The notes: a model not told the origin generated them from the letters alone. Counted from the stretch's first letter, positions 48,360 to 58,651 are shown. The stretch is 64,000 nt of DNA from Alteromonas sp. KUL42 (GCF_006538325.1 NZ_BJKK01000001.1:496001-560000); one strand, 5' to 3'. Translations and numbers: made by a program.

Positions 48360-48545
48360 ATGAGTGAGTGGTTTGACAGTCAAAATAAGCAAAGCAATAA
48401 ACTCAGTAAGTTGCTGCGAGAGCGAATTGAAAAAGCTAATCCGCGTTCGCCAACTGACTGCCGAAGAAACCAAGCGCCTTAGAAAGGCTACAAGCGATAG
48501 CTGACAAACTCAAGCGTGGAGAAACCGTGCGGAGTGGGAATAATG
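48360..48545 (+). pseudogene. MSEW gene (copy 2), broken by frameshifts
   Basis: ATG 48360 has AAGGAGAG upstream and opens MSEWFDSQNKQSNKLSKLLR. The frame stops after 40 codons. Two further frames continue the protein as LTAEETKRL and ERLQAIADKLKRGETV. The rebuilt text is a charged, helical sequence that looks like the N-terminus of a longer conserved protein; I do not know its function. The rest is missing. A shorter copy of the same start follows the first SGNH gene. Confidence 0.6.
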
Positions 48546-48580
48546 CGTGCTTGGTTACGGTTTGTTAAATAACCAAATAT

Positions 48581-48607
48581 GAAAGAGCCTTAGGGCTCTT
48601 TCTTTTT
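48581..48607 (+). terminator. Rho-independent terminator at the island's right edge
   Basis: GAAAGAGCC, loop TTA, GGGCTCTTTC, then TTTTT. The remaining ~140 bp up to the chemotaxis gene hold only its leader. Confidence 0.85.
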
Positions 48608-48748
48608 ATGTACAATATATGTATTGTTTTTCAGGCAACACGCTCTAATCGCATATTATTTTTATATCCTCATTCTATGTAACACCAATGTCATAAAAAT
48701 ATCATCTAATGACGTGGTTCGACATACCTCAATCGTTAAGGGTTTATT

Positions 48749-50371
48749 GTGCTCAATTACACTAGCATTAGTCGTTTAGTTATGACGCCTGTTCTAGCCA
48801 GCTTTTTTATTCTCGTATTACTTAATGGTGCCTCTATTTATAAATCATTCACTTTGCTAAACGCCTTTGATGATTTAGAAAATACACTTGTACAGTCAGA
48901 GCGTGATGTAAATGAAACCCTAAGTACGTTTAAAACCCAAGTTCAAGAATGGAAGAACGTGCTATTGCGCGGCCACAAGCAAGCCGACAGAGAAAAATAT
49001 TGGGAGCGCTTTAAGCAGCGAGAAGCTGAAATAACTAAGCAATTTAATTTAATGCTGACAAATGAAGTGGTAAGCGGCAAAGCGAAAGATGAAATTCGAC
49101 AGTTCCAAAAGGCACATGCCTTAATGGCCCAGAAATACCGAGAAGGCTACGACGCTTTTGTTGCAGCTAATTTCGACTCAAAAGTCGGTGACAGTTACGT
49201 TCGTGGTATTGATAGAGAGCCGGCTAAGTTACTTGCTAGTATTGCAAACGATATTGCCCAGGAATCTGCAAATTCTATTGCTGAGCTTAAAGCAAATACT
49301 CGAAGCATGCTGTGGACCATTTTAGTTGCGGCCATTGCGCTTTCTGTTTTGTCTATGGTTTATGTAATTTCGCGATTGCGCAAACAAGTTATCAAGCCAA
49401 CCAAGCAGATTGCATCTTGTATCTCAAACCTTGCTAATAGCCGTTATGATTACGCATTAACGTATTCGAGTCACCATGAATTGGGTGTATTGGCCGATTC
49501 AGCGCGTGCTCTGCAAAGTAAATTGAAAGAGTCAGTAGATCAGTTACAAGAAGCTGAAGTTGAAATGGAACGGGCATTTGGCACGTTAGGAAATGTTAGC
49601 CAATCGATAATGGATGGTGCAAACGAGCAGCGCGATGCGTCACACTCACTAGACAATAGTACTGATAAATTAAGAGAAATTGTACAAAACCTAGTTACCA
49701 TCACTGATCAGGTTGCGGTTGCAACCAATAACTCCGAGCAAAACGTAGCAAGTTGCTATGCTACATTCCAAAAAGCAAACCTAGGTTTTAAACAGTTAGC
49801 TAAGACGGTCACTGAGTCTAGTGATATTGTGTCAGAGCTTCAAAGTCGCAGTACCAATATTTTAAAAGTGGTTAATGTGATTAATGAAATTGCAGATCAA
49901 ACTAATCTATTGGCACTCAATGCCGCTATTGAAGCTGCTCGTGCTGGCGAGCACGGAAGAGGCTTTGCAGTAGTTGCAGATGAAGTACGTGCGCTTGCAG
50001 CTAAAACACAGCAATCCACTAAAGAGATCAACGATATTTTAAGTAGCTTTGAAGCCGAAGCAAAAGGCGCTGTAGCAGCTATGGCATCAGGTAAGCAACT
50101 ATCTGACACCAATGCGACAGAGGCAGCCAGTGCGCTTGAAACACTCAATAATGTTGTACGAGATATTCAAGAGACCGCAAGTGTTGTGGTTGCCCTCAAT
50201 GACGCAGCAGATGAGCAAGAAGAAGTCTTACGCCACGTTGAAACCATCATTAGCAATGTGGTGTCGTCGTCTGAGCGATATCATCAGTTGGCCCAACGAG
50301 ATGATATGTCTCGTTCAATGAAGAGTATGTCGCATAACGTGGAAAAAGTGGTGAATAGTTTGACCCGTTAA
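48749..50371 (+). CDS. Methyl-accepting chemotaxis protein
   Basis: A transmembrane chemoreceptor of 540 residues that signals to CheA/CheW. GTG 48749 starts [22 protein letters not shown]1 is about 12-30 and TM2 about 190-208 ([20 protein letters not shown]). The helical periplasmic sensor between them has no PAS or Cache motif visible. HAMP follows from about 210, then the coiled-coil signalling domain with the hairpin tip [20 protein letters not shown] and [20 protein letters not shown]. The ligand is unknown. There is no C-terminal NWETF-type pentapeptide. Confidence 0.92.
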   Translation: MLNYTSISRLVMTPVLASFFILVLLNGASIYKSFTLLNAFDDLENTLVQSERDVNETLSTFKTQVQEWKNVLLRGHKQADREKYWERFKQREAEITKQFNLMLTNEVVSGKAKDEIRQFQKAHALMAQKYREGYDAFVAANFDSKVGDSYVRGIDREPAKLLASIANDIAQESANSIAELKANTRSMLWTILVAAIALSVLSMVYVISRLRKQVIKPTKQIASCISNLANSRYDYALTYSSHHELGVLADSARALQSKLKESVDQLQEAEVEMERAFGTLGNVSQSIMDGANEQRDASHSLDNSTDKLREIVQNLVTITDQVAVATNNSEQNVASCYATFQKANLGFKQLAKTVTESSDIVSELQSRSTNILKVVNVINEIADQTNLLALNAAIEAARAGEHGRGFAVVADEVRALAAKTQQSTKEINDILSSFEAEAKGAVAAMASGKQLSDTNATEAASALETLNNVVRDIQETASVVVALNDAADEQEEVLRHVETIISNVVSSSERYHQLAQRDDMSRSMKSMSHNVEKVVNSLTR

Positions 50372-50395
50372 CCCCCGTCTGCCAGTATCTAAAAA

Positions 50396-50418
50396 GGAGC
50401 TTAATGCTCCGTTTTTTT
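50396..50418 (+). terminator. Rho-independent terminator of the chemotaxis gene
   Basis: GGAGC, loop TTAAT, GCTCC, then GTTTTTTT. It excludes long N-terminal extensions of the next gene. Confidence 0.8.
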
Positions 50419-50526
50419 GTGTTTATACCAAGCCGCAGAGGAGTCTGCCGTTTCAGAGTGAGTAAGCTCCTGTGTGGGTTGGTATTATTCGTTGGCCTTC
50501 CTTTTGTTGTTCAGGTGTGTTTGTTT

Positions 50527-51426
50527 ATGATACCGCTTGTGTTTCACCCCATTTATAGTCAGCTTAATTTACCTGAGCGGCACCGATTTCCCATCGAAAA
50601 ATATGTGGGTATTCGTGATGAACTTATTAAAAGGGGCGTGCCTGATTCCCAATTTTTTCGACCTTCACCAATATCTGTTGAAACACTCAAGTCCTTTTAT
50701 CACTCAGATTATGTCAATGCGCTCACGCAAGGTACACTGGAAAAACAAGCCATGCGACGCATTGGTTTTCCATGGTCAGAGCAACTCATTGAGCGCACGA
50801 GAACAGCGGTAGCGGGAACGTGTTTAACGGCTGAGTTAGCAGTGACAGAAGGCAAAGCGTTGAATTTAACAGGAGGGTATCACCACGCATTTGCCGATTT
50901 TGGCTCAGGTTTTTGCCTGTTTAATGATTTATACCTCGCCGCTAAAAAAATGCAGCAATATGACGGTATTGACAATGTGCTGATTGTTGATCTCGATGTG
51001 CATCAGGGCGACGGCACAGCGAAGTTGGCAGAAAACGACAACGATATTTTTACACTTTCTCTGCATGGCGAGAAGAATTTTCCTCATCGCAAACAGCAGT
51101 CAAACATAGATATTGGTCTGGCAAAAGGTGCCGAAGATGATGAGTATCTATCAACGCTGGAAGAAGCCTTAACGTTATCACTTCGTCAGTTCCAGCCCGA
51201 TGCCATTATTTATGATGCCGGCGTTGATATTCATGTAAATGACGATTTGGGCCATCTACATGTGTCTACCAAAGGGGTGTTTGAGCGCGATAAACAAGTA
51301 TTCCAACTTGCTAGCCAATTGGGTGTACCTATAGCAGCGGTCATCGGTGGTGGTTATCAGCGAAATATTATCGCGCTAGTTGATGTCCATATACAGCTCT
51401 ATCGAGCAGCGGGTGTTATAGCTTAG
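50527..51426 (+). CDS. Histone deacetylase-family amidohydrolase
   Basis: The 299-residue protein starts MIPLVFHPIYSQLNLPERHR at ATG 50527, the usual family N-terminus. An upstream frame extension overlaps the preceding terminator. Catalytic features are GGYHHAFADFGSGFCLFNDL, the zinc site LIVDLDVHQGDGT, YDAGVDIHVNDDLG and AAVIGGGYQRN. Bacterial members deacetylate small molecules such as acetylpolyamines; the actual substrate is not evident. Convergent with pldA across a strong hairpin. Confidence 0.9.
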   Translation: MIPLVFHPIYSQLNLPERHRFPIEKYVGIRDELIKRGVPDSQFFRPSPISVETLKSFYHSDYVNALTQGTLEKQAMRRIGFPWSEQLIERTRTAVAGTCLTAELAVTEGKALNLTGGYHHAFADFGSGFCLFNDLYLAAKKMQQYDGIDNVLIVDLDVHQGDGTAKLAENDNDIFTLSLHGEKNFPHRKQQSNIDIGLAKGAEDDEYLSTLEEALTLSLRQFQPDAIIYDAGVDIHVNDDLGHLHVSTKGVFERDKQVFQLASQLGVPIAAVIGGGYQRNIIALVDVHIQLYRAAGVIA

Positions 51427-51468
51427 GGTTGTTGGCCTTGGCGAATTGCCATTTTATGAACATATCGC

Positions 51469-51498
51469 TTTCCAGCAGCACTAATCTGCTGCTGGAAA
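51469..51498. terminator. Bidirectional terminator hairpin between convergent genes
   Basis: TTTCCAGCAGCA (51469-51480), loop CTAATC, TGCTGCTGGAAA (51487-51498). A 12-bp perfect stem between the deacetylase and pldA. Confidence 0.75.
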
Positions 51499-51509
51499 TG
51501 ACTATGCAG

Positions 51510-52529
51510 TTATAGGAATAGAAGTTGGAAACCAATACCTATGCGTTCTTGGGAGCGGTTATAGTCAATGAGAGAGTCGCCGTAGCCGTTAAAATACTGG
51601 AATAGCAATTCATAACGGTCTGAAACCGGGTAGGTCAAATCAAGTTGAATGCTGCCGCGATTAGTATCGAAATCAAGGTTATTCCGCACTAACGCTAAAA
51701 TCTTAAAGGCACCAATTTTTCTACCATAACCAAATTCAGCGCGACCGTAATAGTCCAAAATGTCAGGGTTGTCGTCGCCTTTAGGATCTAAGGGGTCTTT
51801 TTTCTCATCTTCGGGAATACGATACCAAGTCTTCAAGTAATAGATATCGTCGTTATCACTAAATACAATAGAGGCAAAAAGGCGATTCCAGCTTCGAGAG
51901 CGCAGTCCGCTTTGTCCATTTGACATATGGTTGAAGCCAACCTGAAACGCGTTGAACTTATAGCCAAGTACGGAATAGTCAGCGGTTTCTTGCCAAAATA
52001 CTTCAGGTTCGTAGTTTGTTTCTCTAAATGGCTTTGAGACTTCCTCGTTGTATAACTGCCAAAAAGACTTTAGCGTGAAGCCAAAGTAAACACCGTCAAA
52101 GCCAGTATCTTCAAGGTATAGAGGCAATTTCATGCTCACCTGAAATGTGGCTTCTTTGTTATCAACGTTGTCTTCAGTCAGTTCTTCATTTCCTGCTGAG
52201 TTTGGGTTTGAAACATAGGTAATGGGCAGTAAGTAGTTTTGTCTGTGTTGCGTAATTGCAAACACATTGTCCAGGGCTTCTTTATCGCCTTCTAAACGCT
52301 GATCCATAGCACTTTGTGTGGTGGTATCACGCTTAATAATATCGATAATTTCAATGCCGAGAGATGATGAACTATCTTGCTCTTCTTCCTTTGAACTTGA
52401 TTCATCTACTTGTGCGGGTTGCCCAGATTTATTAGGTTGATTGGATTGATGCTCACTATTCTCTTGTGAATAAGTAAAAAAGCTGACGGATATTGCAATA
52501 GCAATGCCGATGAATTTTAACACGGACAC
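51510..52529 (-). CDS. pldA: Outer-membrane phospholipase A
   Basis: OMPLA hydrolyses phospholipids that reach the outer leaflet. GTG 52529 is chosen: GGAG lies 8-10 bp upstream and the product begins with a signal peptide, MSVLKFIGIAIAISVSFFTY. A farther start would overlap the upstream gene. The mature N-terminus is Ser/Gln/Glu-rich. The 12-stranded barrel has the catalytic block VGFNHMSNGQSGLRSRSWNR with His and Ser. Total 339 residues. The C-terminus ends in FQLLFL, with an aromatic near the end as in barrel proteins. Confidence 0.9.
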   Translation of the reverse strand: MSVLKFIGIAIAISVSFFTYSQENSEHQSNQPNKSGQPAQVDESSSKEEEQDSSSSLGIEIIDIIKRDTTTQSAMDQRLEGDKEALDNVFAITQHRQNYLLPITYVSNPNSAGNEELTEDNVDNKEATFQVSMKLPLYLEDTGFDGVYFGFTLKSFWQLYNEEVSKPFRETNYEPEVFWQETADYSVLGYKFNAFQVGFNHMSNGQSGLRSRSWNRLFASIVFSDNDDIYYLKTWYRIPEDEKKDPLDPKGDDNPDILDYYGRAEFGYGRKIGAFKILALVRNNLDFDTNRGSIQLDLTYPVSDRYELLFQYFNGYGDSLIDYNRSQERIGIGFQLLFL

Positions 52530-52560
52530 CTTTGTTCTCCATAAAAAGGGTTGTAGTGAT

Positions 52561-53403
52561 TTAATTGAAGTCCAGTGTTTGGCCTTCCGTTGAAGCAAAT
52601 ACTTGTAATGTTGACTCTGCGACAGCGATGTACTCTTTGCAATGCGTTACCACATTGTCAATATCATCATCGGTGCGTTCTGGATCGTGGCTGTATAAAG
52701 CGAGTTTCTTAGCATTGCATGCCATTGCTAATTTAACCGCTTCTTCGGCAACTGAGTGGCCCCATCCATTTTTCTTGGGCATATCGGAAACCATATATTG
52801 TGCGTCGTGAATTAGTAAATCCGCATCACGGGCAAATTCAACGAACTCTAAAAATTCGGTTTCTTTCTTGTAAGGAGGATATAGCTCATTATCTGTAATG
52901 TAAGCAATTTTACTGTTTCCTACCTCTAGGGTATAAGCGCTGCCTCTACCCGGATGATTAAGGGGTAAGCGCCTAATGGAGGCTTCGCCAATAGCAAATT
53001 TGTGCTGGTCTGTGTGCAAGGTTTGAATTTGAATGTTGGCTTTTAATGCTGCGCTGGGGACGGGAAACAACGACCCTTCCATTTGTTGCAGTATTTGGGT
53101 TGGTTCATTGAGAAGCGTTTGCCCGGGATAAATATTGATTTCACGACCGTCTTGGTAAATAGGCATGAAGAATGGAAAGCCTTGAATATGATCCCAATGA
53201 TTGTGACTGAGCAAAATATGAATAGGGGAGCTTTTTTGAATGAGCAATTCGCCCAATAAACGAATACCCGTTCCTGAATCAAGGACGATATCAGTACCGT
53301 CCTTTAAAGCAACATGAACGCATGCGGTGTTGCCTCCATAGCGGATATAGTCCGCCCCTGGAGTGGGAATGGAACCTCTTACGCCATAGAATGTTAACCG
53401 CAT
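52561..53403 (-). CDS. MBL-fold metallo-hydrolase
   Basis: A 280-residue metallo-beta-lactamase-fold protein. It opens MRLTFYGVRGSIPTPGADYI and continues YGGNTACVHV and LDSGTGIRLLG. The metal motif is LLSHNHWDHIQGFPFF (HxHxDH), with later ligands in LPLNHPGRGSAYTLE and LIHDAQY. Relatives include RNase Z, PhnP and cyclic-nucleotide phosphodiesterases; the substrate is not known. It lies 31 bp upstream of pldA on the same strand. Confidence 0.85.
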   Translation of the reverse strand: MRLTFYGVRGSIPTPGADYIRYGGNTACVHVALKDGTDIVLDSGTGIRLLGELLIQKSSPIHILLSHNHWDHIQGFPFFMPIYQDGREINIYPGQTLLNEPTQILQQMEGSLFPVPSAALKANIQIQTLHTDQHKFAIGEASIRRLPLNHPGRGSAYTLEVGNSKIAYITDNELYPPYKKETEFLEFVEFARDADLLIHDAQYMVSDMPKKNGWGHSVAEEAVKLAMACNAKKLALYSHDPERTDDDIDNVVTHCKEYIAVAESTLQVFASTEGQTLDFN

Positions 53404-53439
53404 ACGCCAGTCTTCCTAGTTGGAAGGCAAGTTCAAATA

Positions 53440-55158
53440 TTAGAGTGCGGCGACAAAGTCTTTTGCTGCACTGAGATCCAATAGCTGTTTCTCGCCAGTA
53501 CGTCTATTCTTATACTCAACTTGTTGATTGTCGAGGTTTCTTTCACCAATAACAATACTGTGAGGTATACCAATTAATTCCATGTCATTAAACATAACAC
53601 CTGGGCGTTCTTTTCTATCGTCGAATAATACCTCTACACCAAGTGCCAGTAGCTCTTCGTAAAGTTTCTCGGCCGCTTCTTTAATGCGGTGAGATTTGTG
53701 CATGTTCATTGGTATAACTGCAATTTTAAATGGCGCGATAGGATCTGGCCACTTTATTCCGAATTTATCATGGTTTTGTTCAATGGCAGCCGCCACAATA
53801 CGAGACACACCAATTCCATAGCAGCCCATAGTTAGCGTTTGATGCTTTCCTGTTTCGGTTAATACACCGCAGTTCATGGCCTCAGAATATTTAGTGCCTA
53901 GCTGGAAAATGTGACCAACCTCAATACCGCGCTTGATATCAAGCGTACCTTTACCATCTGGCGATGCGTCGCCGGCTACAACATTGCGAATATCAACAGT
54001 TGTCAGTGCTTCTGACCAGTTGGCATTGATAGTCACTTTGCCGCCTACACCGGCACCGCAGGTGAAGTCGGCAAGGGCAGCAGCACTTGCATCAACAAAT
54101 GTTGGAATCGTAAGTTGCGTTGCGTCGGCAAAAAATGGTGAAACGCCAAGCACTTCTTTTGCTTTTTCGAATGTAGCTTCAACAAGCGGCGATGCCACAC
54201 CATCAATTTTTTCTGCTTTTACATCATTTAGTGTGTGATCGGCGCGAAGTACAAGAGCAACCCAGTTATCGGCCTCGATGGTTTGACCTTTACTGTCTAG
54301 TTCATTTGCTGCTTTAACAACAACTACCTTAACCGCGTTATCAATCTTGGCATCAACACTGTTAAATATGCCTTCTAGGTCTTTGCCTTTGGCATCTTTA
54401 ACTTCTGCTGGGGCTCCCGAAGCCTGTGCTTTTTCAGGGGCTACTGCAGGGGCCATTTCAACATTTGCGGCGTAATCACTCTCATTAGAGAATACAATGT
54501 CATCTTCACCCGATTCAGCTAATACGTGAAACTCATGTGAATGGTTACCACCAATTGAACCAGAATCTGCAATAACGGCTCTAAAGTCTAACCCCATGCG
54601 AGAGAATATATTGCAATAAGCGTCATACATTTTCTGGTAAGTTTCTTCTAGACAGCTATCTTCCAAATGGAAACTGTAAGCGTCTTTCATGGTGAACTCT
54701 CGTCCACGCATAATACCAAAACGAGGGCGAACTTCGTCGCGGAATTTGGTTTGCACTTGGTACAGATTTAGTGGCAATTGCTTGTAGCTGCTAATTTCAT
54801 TGCGAACCAGCGCAGTGATAACTTCTTCGTGTGTTGGACCAAGCACGAAGTCGCGCTGATGGCGGTCTTTGATGCGCAACAACTCTGGGCCATACTCTTC
54901 CCAGCGGCCAGATTCTTCCCAAAGATCGGCAGGTTGAACCACTGGCATCAACACTTCAATCGCGCCTGCTTTGTTCATTTCTTCGCGAACAATATTGGCA
55001 ACTTTGTTGAGTACACGTAGGCCAGATGGAAGCCAGGTATAAAGACCTGAAGCAAGCTTTCTGATCATACCAGCGCGAAGCATAAGCTGGTGGCTGATAA
55101 CTTCCGCATCTGAAGGTGTTTCTTTCTGCGTGGCAAGCAAATATTGACTAGTGCGCAT
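53440..55158 (-). CDS. proS: Prolyl-tRNA synthetase
   Basis: A class II synthetase of 572 residues, of the bacterial type with an inserted editing (INS) domain between motifs 2 and 3 (about 225-385). The N-terminus is [20 protein letters not shown]. Motif 2 is around [20 protein letters not shown], and the terminal block [20 protein letters not shown] is motif 3. The Ala/Pro/Lys-rich linker near residues 235-260 is low complexity. Its two cognate tRNA-Pro(UGG) genes are 3 kb downstream in the window. Confidence 0.97.
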   Translation of the reverse strand: MRTSQYLLATQKETPSDAEVISHQLMLRAGMIRKLASGLYTWLPSGLRVLNKVANIVREEMNKAGAIEVLMPVVQPADLWEESGRWEEYGPELLRIKDRHQRDFVLGPTHEEVITALVRNEISSYKQLPLNLYQVQTKFRDEVRPRFGIMRGREFTMKDAYSFHLEDSCLEETYQKMYDAYCNIFSRMGLDFRAVIADSGSIGGNHSHEFHVLAESGEDDIVFSNESDYAANVEMAPAVAPEKAQASGAPAEVKDAKGKDLEGIFNSVDAKIDNAVKVVVVKAANELDSKGQTIEADNWVALVLRADHTLNDVKAEKIDGVASPLVEATFEKAKEVLGVSPFFADATQLTIPTFVDASAAALADFTCGAGVGGKVTINANWSEALTTVDIRNVVAGDASPDGKGTLDIKRGIEVGHIFQLGTKYSEAMNCGVLTETGKHQTLTMGCYGIGVSRIVAAAIEQNHDKFGIKWPDPIAPFKIAVIPMNMHKSHRIKEAAEKLYEELLALGVEVLFDDRKERPGVMFNDMELIGIPHSIVIGERNLDNQQVEYKNRRTGEKQLLDLSAAKDFVAAL

Positions 55159-55198
55159 GTAAAGCAGGTTTCCTGTAATAAAATTTATCGTTGATCTA

Positions 55199-55462
55199 GA
55201 GCCTGTTTATCTTTGTTCATTTTTTGTGTTGGCGGTCAAAATTGTCCATCACAAGGCGTTACTGGTGCAGTTTGGTGACCCAAATAAGCCAGTAATAACA
55301 AAGTGAGGGGCAATTTTGGCCCCAACCCCACTGGGGCATGGCCATTTTTTAGTCAAACTGCCCACAAATGCACTTATTTGGGCCCACCAAACCACGTACA
55401 TTTGCGATTGCCTGACTAAAAAATGACTCATGCACAATTTATGAACAAAGATAAACAGGCTC
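55199..55462. mobile_element. MITE-like element with 22-bp terminal inverted repeats
   Basis: GAGCCTGTTTATCTTTGTTC (left end, 55199) is matched in inverted form by the right end at 55441-55462. Both ends are flanked by TA. The 264-bp interior has no ORF but more inverted repeats: TTTTTTAGTCA/TGACTAAAAAA, and GTTTGGTG with CCACCAAAC. TA duplication is the signature of IS630/Tc1-mariner-type transposition. It occupies most of the 350-bp proS-trmO gap. Confidence 0.8.
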
Positions 55463-55510
55463 TATCGTATTCTAATTAACTGTGAGCAATTTCGCCACAG
55501 ACACGTGAGT

Positions 55511-56221
55511 TTATCGTGGATTTATCTCAGTAACGACAACATGGCCGTTCCGGACAACAAAACCAATGTCTTTGTCATACAAGGCAACTTTATAGGTTTT
55601 GGGGTCGTCATCTATGTGCTGCTTGTAAGCTGGTCGGGGGTCTTGAGCCAAAACATTGATTACCAAATCTTTAAACCCTTTGTTCTGTTGCTCAACACGT
55701 TGTACAACATTAGCAATGCCACTATCAAAGGATACGCAACGATTTGGTATCGGCTGGTAATTATCCAGTTTGTCCGTCGCCGACGTAAGGCTATCCGCAT
55801 AGGCCAGATAAGGTTTTATATCGATAATAGGCGTACCGTCAACAAGGTCTACTCCTTCGACCTCCAGATATAAACTCCCGCCATCTGAGTGTATTCCTTT
55901 GTTCGATACCACAGACATACCAATACTGTTGGGTCTGTGGGTACTTCTGGTTGCCAATACACCTACTGTTTTATTGCCCCCGAATCGCGGTGCTTTAACA
56001 GTATTTTTCCACCCTTTCTCGATATTTTCATGAAACAAAAATAGCAACCAAAGGTGACTGTAGTCTTCAATTCCTTTTAGCATCGACTTTCCATCGTATC
56101 CGTCTTCAAACGTAATTTTGCCTTGTGCTTTTGCCAATCCAGGTTGGCGAGGAATTGCAAATTTTTGTTTGAATGGCGTAGAAATAGAGGCGATTGGAGA
56201 TAGTGTATAGGTGGAAGACAT
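55511..56221 (-). CDS. trmO: tRNA (N6-threonylcarbamoyladenosine-37-N6)-methyltransferase TrmO
   Basis: TrmO methylates t6A37 in tRNA-Thr. The 236-residue protein has TPFKQKFAIPRQPGLA near the N-terminus, the motif YSHLWLLFLFHEN, and the signature ATRSTHRPNSIGMSVV. VDLVDGTPIIDIKPYLAYAD is also a hallmark. It is closed by EINPR near the MITE. Confidence 0.93.
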   Translation of the reverse strand: MSSTYTLSPIASISTPFKQKFAIPRQPGLAKAQGKITFEDGYDGKSMLKGIEDYSHLWLLFLFHENIEKGWKNTVKAPRFGGNKTVGVLATRSTHRPNSIGMSVVSNKGIHSDGGSLYLEVEGVDLVDGTPIIDIKPYLAYADSLTSATDKLDNYQPIPNRCVSFDSGIANVVQRVEQQNKGFKDLVINVLAQDPRPAYKQHIDDDPKTYKVALYDKDIGFVVRNGHVVVTEINPR

Positions 56222-56346
56222 AGTTAATATGTACCGAAAATGCAGTAATAAACCAAAGAAAAATAATGAACTGTCATATAACTCTCATATTTGACCGTTA
56301 AAGTACGCGGGCAAGTGATTAAGAGGTCTCCCTGGACCCATTCTCT

Positions 56347-56946
56347 TTAGGGCTTACCGCTTGGTAAGCCTGTTCTTTTTATCGTTAAAAGCGTTTCTTT
56401 AAAGTACGGGCAGCCCAAATCTTTCGCTTTTTGAATATTGTGAGTGTAAATCTTCTCAGCATCGTCTTCATTTTTCATATAGCGAGAAATATCGCTTTCT
56501 CTGATTAAATGCAAAACAGGGTAGGGGGAACGATTGGTAAAGTTTTCTGCGTCATCGTCGGTATTGCCGTCGAAGACATAATTGGGATGAAAACTTGCCA
56601 GCTGATACATACCGACATATCCCCATTCTTGTAGCATATGTTCAGCAATTGACAATATGTCTAGATATTCCTCGAAATCCGCTAACACAGGTGCAGGCAG
56701 TATGAGTAGGGTCGTGGCGGTGTCAGTAGAAGAATCTAGATGTGTCAGTTCATTGTATAAGGTTTCTAAAATAACACCTGCATCACCATAAACGACTTCA
56801 CAGCGTATTTGGTTGGGGGTTCTGACAAAGCGCGCGAAAGGGCAAAAATTGTGTTTGATAACAATATCATCCACCCACTTCATTGTTACCGCTTTATAGT
56901 GCTCATCAGGCAGCGTAGCGCCTAAAGGCTCGATTGATTTTGACAT
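56347..56946 (-). CDS. DUF1415 family protein
   Basis: A 199-residue protein of a proteobacterial family of unknown function. WVDDIVIKHNFCPFARFVRT and TTLLILPAPVLADFEEYLDI, then YQLASFHPNYVFDGNTDDDA, are conserved-looking blocks. No signal peptide. It lies 145 bp from folD on the same strand. Confidence 0.85.
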   Translation of the reverse strand: MSKSIEPLGATLPDEHYKAVTMKWVDDIVIKHNFCPFARFVRTPNQIRCEVVYGDAGVILETLYNELTHLDSSTDTATTLLILPAPVLADFEEYLDILSIAEHMLQEWGYVGMYQLASFHPNYVFDGNTDDDAENFTNRSPYPVLHLIRESDISRYMKNEDDAEKIYTHNIQKAKDLGCPYFKETLLTIKRTGLPSGKP

Positions 56947-57107
56947 GACGCTTCTATTTTCTGACGTTTGTTCTTCTAATGCGATTTCACCACATTTTGT
57001 GAGGGCTTATTTTTCAGTAGTATCGTTCAGCTGCTTTTAAGCAGCTCACCACAACCATCCAATTGTGATATCAAAAATTGTGGGGCTGCTCTTTTCACTG
57101 ATATAAA

Positions 57108-57962
57108 TTAAGAATGATACTTAACGTACGCCTCTAATGTGTTTTCAATAAGACTGGCAACCGTCATAGGGCCTACGCCACCTGGCACTGGGGTTATCCA
57201 GCCCGCGCGTTCTTGTGCTTTTTCGAAATCCACATCGCCAACTAATGAGCCGTCGTTTTGACGGTTAATGCCTACATCAATGACAATTGCGCCGGGTTTT
57301 ACCCAATCACCAGGGATAAAGTTAGGCTTACCCACGGCAACCACTAATAGGTCTGCTCGAGAAACATGATTCTTTAAGTCTTGCGTAAATTTATGGCAGG
57401 TGGTGACCGTACATCCAGCAAGTAGTAATTCTAAACTCATTGGGCGACCAACAATGTTCGATGCACCTACAATAACTGCGTCTAACCCCTTAATTGGACG
57501 CTTTGTCGATTCGATCATCGTCATAATGCCTTTGGGCGTACAAGGGCGAAGTGCAGGTATACGCTGTGCTAAACGACCGATATTGTATGGGTGGAAGCCA
57601 TCTACGTCTTTATGAGGATGAATGCGTTCTAGTATTTTTTCCGCATTTAGGCCCGCTGGAAGTGGCAGTTGAACAAGGATGCCGTCAATGTCGCTATCGT
57701 TATTTAGCTCGTCTACTACCTTTAGTAATGTTTCTTCAGTGGTATCTGCAGGTAAATCAAAAGAACGTGATATAAAGCCAACTTCCTCACAAGCTTTGCG
57801 TTTGTTTGCAACATATACTTGTGATGCTGCATCGCTTCCTACTAAGACTACTGCAAGTCCTGGTTGGCGCTTTTTAGCTTGAATAAGTGAATCTACGTAA
57901 GAAGTAACGTGCTGGCGAACTTGCTTGGCAATAAGTTTGCCGTCGATGAGATGGGCGGTCAT
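57108..57962 (-). CDS. folD: Methylenetetrahydrofolate dehydrogenase/cyclohydrolase FolD
   Basis: FolD is bifunctional in one-carbon metabolism, making 10-formyl-THF from methylene-THF. ATG 57962 gives [20 protein letters not shown] (284 residues). The catalytic region has [15 protein letters not shown] with the essential Lys, [10 protein letters not shown] and the block [15 protein letters not shown]. The NADP site is [19 protein letters not shown] terminal [18 protein letters not shown] closes it. The in-frame extension seven codons upstream is not family-like. Confidence 0.97.
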   Translation of the reverse strand: MTAHLIDGKLIAKQVRQHVTSYVDSLIQAKKRQPGLAVVLVGSDAASQVYVANKRKACEEVGFISRSFDLPADTTEETLLKVVDELNNDSDIDGILVQLPLPAGLNAEKILERIHPHKDVDGFHPYNIGRLAQRIPALRPCTPKGIMTMIESTKRPIKGLDAVIVGASNIVGRPMSLELLLAGCTVTTCHKFTQDLKNHVSRADLLVVAVGKPNFIPGDWVKPGAIVIDVGINRQNDGSLVGDVDFEKAQERAGWITPVPGGVGPMTVASLIENTLEAYVKYHS

Positions 57963-58299
57963 AGGCTTATATATTCTTTTCAAAAAAATTGATGGTCAAC
58001 AAGTGGCCTATATTGTTTCACAAAACGATACAGCAGCACTAGTCTTTTGGCATTTAGATAAAAAGCGCGTTGATTATTCTGACTCAAAGCGCTTTTTTAC
58101 TGTTTATTATTCATAAAATTGTGCTTGAAATGAAAAATAGGGTGCTGGCTATCATAGAATGCAATTTATCAATCACTGATCACAAGCGGTTTTCCCACAT
58201 CAAACTTACGCCAAATTGTTCGTTTATCACTCTTTTTGTTCAAAAAAACGCGAGAATGCGCGCTTTGTGAGCGGTTGGAAATTTTATTTAAAAAAGTGT
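57963..58299. other. folD-tRNA intergenic region with an orphan hairpin
   Basis: This region has no credible protein gene. It holds the folD promoter side and, at 58060-58098, an AAAAAGCGC...GCGCTTTTTT hairpin (inner TTGA/TCAA pairing) flanked by A and T runs. Its shape is that of a bidirectional terminator but no gene ends there on either strand. The rest (58100-58299) shows nothing I can support. Confidence 0.5.
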
Positions 58300-58328
58300 T
58301 TGACGAGGTGGGGGGATGTCAGTAATAT
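58300..58328 (+). promoter_or_regulatory. tRNA operon promoter
   Basis: TTGACG (58300) and TAATAT (58323) at 17-bp spacing, about 55 bp upstream of the first tRNA. A GC-rich stretch (GCACCCCG) follows the -10, fitting a stringently controlled stable-RNA promoter. Confidence 0.75.
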
Positions 58329-58382
58329 TCGCACCCCGTAACGGCACGGAGTTAAAACAACTCGCAAAGCCGCTACAACAGT

Positions 58383-58459
58383 CGGTGAGTGGCGCAGCTT
58401 GGTAGCGCACTTGTTTTGGGTACAAGGGGTCGCAGGTTCAAATCCTGTCTCACCGACCA
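58383..58459 (+). tRNA. tRNA-Pro (anticodon UGG), copy 1
   Basis: Seventy-seven bases with a CGGTGAG/CTCACCG acceptor stem, D-arm GCGCAGCTTGGTAGCGC, anticodon stem CTTGT/ACAAG around TTTGGGT, T-arm GTTCAAATC and encoded CCA. Identical to the copy at 58862. Confidence 0.97.
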
Positions 58460-58482
58460 CTTTTGCAGCGAAGATTCGCCGA

Positions 58483-58559
<77 letters not shown>

Positions 58560-58651
58560 TGCGGGTCAGGTAGGTCCTGACAGTACGGATGGCAGAATTT
58601 TCGAGTTTACATGTTTTACAATTCACATGTAAACTATGCAAGCACCTCTAT

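Noticed and set aside
50404-50526. N-terminal extension of the deacetylase-like protein
   Set aside because: It begins over the terminator of the chemotaxis gene and adds residues not typical of the family; ATG 50527 gives the usual start.
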